From assembly GCA_965247035.1 (NCBI GenBank), contig CBDFGJ010000003.1, positions 744,001-808,000 of the forward strand: a stretch of 64,000 nucleotides of DNA, written 5' to 3'. Below, piece by piece: positions 59,826 through 64,000 of this stretch. A program made the translations under genes and the position numbers. The DNA comes from Azophilus sp965247035. Its GTDB lineage: Bacteria; Pseudomonadota; Gammaproteobacteria; Pseudomonadales; Azotimanducaceae. The notes below the pieces were generated by a model. That model was given only the letters and a program-made list of their open reading frames with translations. It searched no databases and had not been told where the DNA came from. The number at the start of each line of letters is the position of its first letter. The first letter of the stretch is position 1.

Positions 59826-60364
59826 TGCAATTGCAGGAAACGAGATTGGCCGGCGTTTTGCTGCTGCAACCGGAGGTCCATCAGGACGACCGCGGCTTTT
59901 TTCTGGAGCGTTACCACAGAGCCCGCTATGGCACCTTGCCTGGGCTTGACGTGGACTTCGTTCAGGACAACCACTCCCACTCGCGGCGCGGCGTGCTGCG
60001 CGGCCTGCACTTCCAGCAAAAACACCCCCAAGGCAAGTTGGTGAGCGTTCTAGCCGGCACGATTTGGGATGTGGCCGTTGACATTGACCCGACAGCGCCA
60101 ACCTTTTGCCGTTGGGTGGGCATGGAGTTGAGCGGCCGCAACCACAAGCAGCTATACATTCCCCCGGGCTACGCCCACGGTTTCTGCGTACTGTCGGAGT
60201 GGGCGGATGTGCTGTATAAATGCACCAAGTATTACAGTCCAGACGACGAGCGAGGGCTGCTATGGAACGACCCGCAGTTAGCGATAGACTGGCCCCTAAG
60301 CCAGCCGGTTCTCTCTGCTCGAGACGCGGCCAATCCCAGCTTGGAAGAATGCTTGAAGCACTAG
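59825..60364 (+). CDS. rfbC: dTDP-4-dehydrorhamnose 3,5-epimerase
   Basis: Cupin-fold epimerase of the dTDP-L-rhamnose pathway. The 179 residues show the N-terminal EVHQDDRGFFLERYHRARYG, the catalytic-base histidine in RGVLRGLHFQQKHPQGKLVS, GTIWDVAVDIDPTAPTFCRW, IPPGYAHGFCVLSEWADVLY, and YSPDDERGLLWNDPQLAIDW near the C-terminus. The ATG at 59825 shares one base with the rfbB stop. The length is standard. An 80-bp gap separates it from rfbD. Confidence 0.96.
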   Translation: MQLQETRLAGVLLLQPEVHQDDRGFFLERYHRARYGTLPGLDVDFVQDNHSHSRRGVLRGLHFQQKHPQGKLVSVLAGTIWDVAVDIDPTAPTFCRWVGMELSGRNHKQLYIPPGYAHGFCVLSEWADVLYKCTKYYSPDDERGLLWNDPQLAIDWPLSQPVLSARDAANPSLEECLKH

Positions 60365-60444
60365 TGGAGTGGGTCGGTCCTGAGTAAACGGTTGACCAAG
60401 CCCCGCCTCTTGATCTTTGATCTGAAGCATCTTTCCGCTGGCGC

Positions 60445-61437
60445 ATGTTCCGTAGAATTCTGATTACCGGCGGTAGCGGCCAAGTAGGGCGCGCCCTGCA
60501 GGCGCTGTCTCCAACAGCGGCCCAAATTGCGGTGCCGTCCTCCACTGAACTTGACATCCGCAACGCCGCCAGCGTGCGGGCGGGGGTTCGCTACTGGCGC
60601 CCGGATGCCGTAGTCAACGCCGCGGCGTACACCAAGGTCGATCAAGCCGAAGACGAAGGGGAGCTGGCATTCGCCGTCAATGCTGAGGGTCCCGGACACT
60701 TGGCCAAGGCTTGCGCCGCCGCCCGCTGCCCCATGCTGCACATCTCCACGGACTACGTTTTCGATGGCGCCAAGCCGCGGCCCTACGTAGAAACAGACCG
60801 TCCTGCGCCGATCAACCTGTACGGCACCAGCAAGCTGCAAGGTGAACAGGCCGTGGCGAACGCCCTTAATGCACACTTGATTCTGCGGACCTCTTGGGTG
60901 TTCAGCACCACCGGCAGCCATTTCGTGCGGGCCATGATGCACTTGGCGGACGAGGAAGAAATCCGCGTGGTCAACGATCAACATGGCGCACCCACATCCG
61001 CCCGCAGCATCGCCGCCGCCATTTGGCGCATCTTGGACCAGCTAGCCCAGTTGCGCATCCGGCCAACGCACGGTGCCAATTCGGGCGCAAGCCCTCCATC
61101 CAGCGCTGCCAACCGTCGGCCAGCCCATCAGCCTGCCACGAGGCCTGGCCTACCAGCCGAGACGCCGGGCTACGGCCTTTACCACTTCGCATCTCAACCG
61201 GCCACCACATGGCACGCCTTCGCCGCTGCCATCTTTGCCCAGTTGGCCGAGCGCGACGGCCGCCGCATGCCGCGCTTGGTGCCCATAGCGACGGCGGACT
61301 ACCCCACCAAAGCCTCTCGCCCTTTGAACTCCGTGCTCGACGGCACCCGGCTGCAACGCGCGTTTGCGTTGTCGGCACCGGATTGGCGATCAGACCTAAA
61401 GAAGACTCTCAATGCGCTCCAGAATGTCAAAAGCTAG
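60445..61437 (+). CDS. rfbD: dTDP-4-dehydrorhamnose reductase
   Basis: NADPH-dependent SDR that reduces dTDP-4-keto-rhamnose to dTDP-L-rhamnose. The 330 residues have ILITGGSGQVGRALQALSPT, VVNAAAYTKVDQAEDEGELA, HISTDYVFDGAKPRPYVETD, the active-site YGTSKLQGEQAV and RTSWVFSTTGSHFVRAMM. An unusual low-complexity insert (about residues 211-242, Pro/Ala/Ser/Arg rich) lies before GYGLYHFASQPATTWHAFA, making it about 30 residues longer than typical. The stop TAG at 61435-61437 abuts a partial MITE. The start is ATG 60445. Confidence 0.94.
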   Translation: MFRRILITGGSGQVGRALQALSPTAAQIAVPSSTELDIRNAASVRAGVRYWRPDAVVNAAAYTKVDQAEDEGELAFAVNAEGPGHLAKACAAARCPMLHISTDYVFDGAKPRPYVETDRPAPINLYGTSKLQGEQAVANALNAHLILRTSWVFSTTGSHFVRAMMHLADEEEIRVVNDQHGAPTSARSIAAAIWRILDQLAQLRIRPTHGANSGASPPSSAANRRPAHQPATRPGLPAETPGYGLYHFASQPATTWHAFAAAIFAQLAERDGRRMPRLVPIATADYPTKASRPLNSVLDGTRLQRAFALSAPDWRSDLKKTLNALQNVKS

Positions 61438-61505
61438 GAAATCTCTGAAAAATTTGCAGGGTTTCGTAGCGCCACAAGCCCTGTCTGTTGATATGACTTG
61501 TAAGC
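61437..61505 (+). mobile_element. MITE copy 6 (truncated)
   Basis: The left end GAAATCTCTGAAAAATTTGC starts right after the TAG stop of rfbD; the flanking TA is part of that stop codon. The element continues GGGTTTCGTAGCGCCACAAG and ATATGACTTGTAAGC, then similarity ends. The right half is missing. Beyond it, 61506-61730 is non-coding and contains GGAGGAGCC directly before the gspC start. Confidence 0.65.
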
Positions 61506-61730
61506 AAAGGTTGGGGGCCGCAGCCCGCCTCGAAAAGTCAACCACTAACTGCCTGCTGAAATGTTGCCCAATTGAGCCGGATGGTTGCTTGATGCGGCGG
61601 CGGCAGGTTCGATTTACCCCCCATTCCTGCACTCAAATCAAGCGTTGCGTTATGATTGTGCAAGCAGTCTGTTTGATGACTAGCTTGCGCAACATGGCGT
61701 CGCCACAAAATTGGAGGAGCCCTTGGGCCC

Positions 61731-62252
61731 ATGTCACTAACTGACTTGGCCGCCAAACTAGGATTGGCTCGTCCGGGCACCAGACGACTGCTGCTGGCCG
61801 CCCTTGGCGTTTGGGCGGCAACGGCGGTGTTGGCCTTCCTTGTGCCGGTTTCCGCACCAGTGAAGTTGGGCTCAACCAGCATTGTAGAGGGGGTCGGCAG
61901 CGAAATCAGCGCACCGCAGGAAGACCTTGAGACTTTTCTGAACAGTCAGCGTTGGGGGAAGCAATCCCTGCTGGACCTACAACGCCAAAGGGCGACCGAC
62001 ACCCGATCCTTGGGCTTGAACCCGGAATTGGGAGCAATGGGTTTCGTCGGCCTGCTCGTGGTGCCTACCGCCAAGTATGTTCTGTTGACCCTTGAGGACG
62101 GCACCGTGCAGCGCTACAACATCGGCGATCAATTGCCCGACGGCCGCGTTCTCAATACCGTAGACGACAACCGCCTGGTTTTGACCGATGCTGGCAACAA
62201 GCAATACGAACTGCTGTTGTTCCCGAAAGTTGAACAGAGCGAAGCGGTCTGA
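61731..62252 (+). CDS. gspC: Type II secretion system protein C (short form)
   Basis: 173-residue bitopic inner-membrane protein. A short cytoplasmic N-terminus is followed by one membrane helix (RLLLAALGVWAATAVLAFLV, about residues 19-38), a linker, then the homology-region (HR) domain: MGFVGLLVVPTAKYVLLTLE, then QRYNIGDQLPDGRVLNTVDD and RLVLTDAGNKQYELLLFP. In GspC the HR domain contacts the secretin GspD. The usual C-terminal PDZ or coiled-coil domain is missing, so it is a short form. The context, upstream of a secretin gene, supports the call over PilP-like proteins. The start is ATG 61731 behind GGAGGAGCCC. Confidence 0.75.
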   Translation: MSLTDLAAKLGLARPGTRRLLLAALGVWAATAVLAFLVPVSAPVKLGSTSIVEGVGSEISAPQEDLETFLNSQRWGKQSLLDLQRQRATDTRSLGLNPELGAMGFVGLLVVPTAKYVLLTLEDGTVQRYNIGDQLPDGRVLNTVDDNRLVLTDAGNKQYELLLFPKVEQSEAV

Positions 62253-62799
62253 CCGGCATCCCACCACCGAACAACCCATCGTATTTTGTGCGCCACTGGG
62301 TCGCCATGATCAGCTTGCTTTCCCTAGCCGAATACCGAACCCGTAGCGACGAATCCATTGATCGGAGGTATCTGCGCGGACGCCATGGTGGAGTGCCTCA
62401 TCTCGACCAGATGTACGAAAGCGCGGGTTCACCACCGGAGACCAACCCGAGCAGATCCCACCCAATTCGCACCGGTCTCTTAGGGAAGTTCAATACCTAC
62501 AGGGTATTCGTGTAAAATCGAATTTTGATTCACCCTGTGGTCGCTCGCATCATCACTCGCCCATGTTCTGGCCTGCGCCCCTCGGCGGCATATATCCCCT
62601 TGCCATCAACTCGCTGTTCAGCGCATTATTGCCCCCGTTTGCCAACTAGGGGACATTTCCTTGCGCTCACGCTCTTCAATTCGCCTTCCTTTGTGTAAGG
62701 ATCTGGTACGCCAAGCGCGTGCGCACGGATACCGGTGTCGGCCTTCAATCCGCCTTCCTTTATATAGGCGTCTGGTAACTAGGCATTTGCCACAAATGT
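62253..62799 (+). repeat. gspC-gspD spacer with a 69-bp-period duplication
   Basis: About 550 bp without a credible gene. CTTCAATTCGCCTTCCTTTG at 62674 recurs as CTTCAATCCGCCTTCCTTTA at 62743 (period 69), each followed by TGTAAGGATCTGGTA / TATAGGCGTCTGGTA. The first part (62253-62670) shows no recognised element. Such a long gap is unusual between gspC and gspD. Confidence 0.55.
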
Positions 62800-64000
62800 A
62801 TGGATGGCTGGCAGATAGACATCCAGGCGCCACCCAAGCCCATTACTGCAGCGCCTTGCCGCCGCCTAAGCTTCCTAGTGCGCATGCCGCTGCTGGGCTT
62901 CCCGCCAGTTCGTTTCCCGCTCAAGGGCTGCCCGCTCATCGGCTCCTCCGCACCTTGGCCCTGCTGCTGTTGACAGCCGCCTTGGCATCTTGCGCCAGCT
63001 TCAGTTCCCCGCCTTTCCCAGAGCCTTTGCGCCCGCCACTAAGCGAAACCGAACAGCAGGCTGGCGCCGCGGCCGCCGAGGAAGGCGCCGAACCGCCGGC
63101 CAAGTACAGCTCCACCCCGGATGTGCACATCACCAAAACTCAGGCCAGCGGCGTGGCGGACGATCTCGGTGCCAGCCTGCAAGGGCCACCCATTAAGGCC
63201 GCGTTCAACGGCGTGCCCATCGTCGCCTTTATCAGTGAGGTGTTCGGCAATCAACTCGGCTTATCCTTCGTCATCACGCCTGACCTGCAGGGCAAGCGGG
63301 ATTTGGTGACTCTGCGCCTCGCCGACCCCGTGCCCCCAAGCCAGTTTTTCGAAACCGCTCGCCAAGTTCTGCGGGAATACGGCGTCACCATCCGCGAGGA
63401 TGGCGGCGTGCTCACCTTCACGGCCAGCCAGGAAATCACTTCCAGCGAAATTCCACTGCTTATCAGCGGGCGCACGCTGCCGGAGGTGCCGGCCACCCAC
63501 CGCACCGTGTTTCATCTGGTGCCTTTGATGGCGGCGGAGACCAATCATGTGGTCAGCATGCTGCGGGAGGCGTTCCCCCGCAAGGTGCTGGATATTTCAG
63601 ATGAGCCCCAGCGCAACACAGTGTTGCTGCAAGGCCCGCAAAAGTTGGTGGCGCAGGCGCTTGAACTCATTGAAGTGCTGGACCAACCCCTGCTTCGCGG
63701 CAAGCACGGGCTCATTGTGAAGCCGGAATTCCTGCTCCCTGAAGCATTGGCCGAGGTGCTTGAGGAGGTTCTCCGCGCCCAAGGCTACAACGCTGGCGGG
63801 CGTAGCGGCCACATCATCTTTCTGCCCTTTGATGACCTTGGCAAGCTGGTGATCTTCGCCCAGGGCGATGAGCTGCTGGAACTGACCAAGACCTGGATCG
63901 AACGCTTCGACAACGCCCAAAGCAGTGACATTGATCGGGGGTTGTTCACCTATGAGGTCAAGGAAACCCAAGTGGCGGACATTGTGGGCACCCTCGGCCA
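62800..64000 (+). CDS. gspD: Type II secretion secretin GspD (N-terminal part, 3' end outside window)
   Basis: Outer-membrane secretin of the type II secretion system. The frame is open to the window end. A signal segment LRTLALLLLTAALASC ends in a lipobox, so it is probably a lipoprotein, and its Cys codon is at 62992-62994. After a low-complexity linker come the N0-type domain (IKAAFNGVPIVAFISEVFGN, then LGLSFVITPDLQGKRDLVTL) and N1/N2-like repeats (FHLVPLMAAETNHVVSMLRE, then RKVLDISDEPQRNTVLLQGP, LIEVLDQP and a second such repeat). The start is uncertain. ATG 62800 is the first after an in-frame stop and gives a 64-residue leader; a shorter non-ATG start near 62863-62890 is possible. Confidence 0.85.

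Noticed and set aside
1..64000. CRISPR array
   Set aside because: No regularly spaced identical repeats with unique spacers; the 70-bp duplications have two or three diverged units only.

Overview
The window is a GC-rich bacterial chromosome segment. Housekeeping gene order points to a gammaproteobacterium: lepA-lepB-rnc-era-recO, recN divergent from hrcA and followed by grpE-dnaK-dnaJ-dapB, and comM-ubiK next to glnK-amtB (an arrangement I recall from Pseudomonas). HrcA, an in-frame UGA gene of the UGSC type, F420-type folds and several catabolic oxidoreductases suggest an environmental, probably uncultivated lineage. I cannot name the genus from sequence alone.

Layout. 1-9.9 kb: translation, RNA and nucleotide housekeeping (lepA, lepB, rnc, era, recO, a monofunctional-type relA, adk, moeA, tsaB, rsmJ). 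10-16.2 kb: AmpG-like permease, an alkyltransferase-like protein, VOC protein, cytochrome P450 and a lipoprotein serine hydrolase. 16.3-23.8 kb: an AT-richer cassette (MFS transporter, amidase, TonB-dependent receptor, LuxR-type regulator) bracketed by decayed copies of one IS in opposite orientation. 24-32.7 kb: amidohydrolase, recN, hrcA and the DnaK chaperone operon. 32.8-43.9 kb: dapB, a CDP-alcohol phosphotransferase, alr, a molybdenum hydroxylase pair, an LLM oxidoreductase, a class III aminotransferase, comM and ubiK. 44-46.8 kb: a nitrogen-control unit (NtrC-like site, sigma54 promoter, TorF-type outer-membrane protein, glnK, amtB). 46.8-54.8 kb: IS5-type remnant, HupE/PpiC pair, class IV aminotransferase, nitronate monooxygenase-like protein, a UGSC-type selenoprotein candidate with its partner, and a GPP34 protein. 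54.9-64 kb: tRNA-Arg, nadB, an intron-containing tRNA(CAU), dTDP-rhamnose genes and the start of a type II secretion operon.

Most notable. (1) An in-frame UGA inside a conserved U-G-S-C motif at 53144-53146. (2) A group I intron of about 276 nt in the anticodon loop of a CAU tRNA at 57540-57892. (3) Six copies of a ~145-bp MITE with TA flanks, three of which sit on the TA of a stop codon. (4) Seven imperfect tandem duplications with a period of 69-73 bp and unrelated sequences, mostly at gene boundaries. (5) Two matching palindromes, each about 31-33 bp before a -10-like hexamer, ahead of the two transcription units of the IS-bracketed cassette, next to a LuxR-type gene. (6) A near-consensus NtrC site and sigma54 promoter ahead of torF-glnK-amtB.
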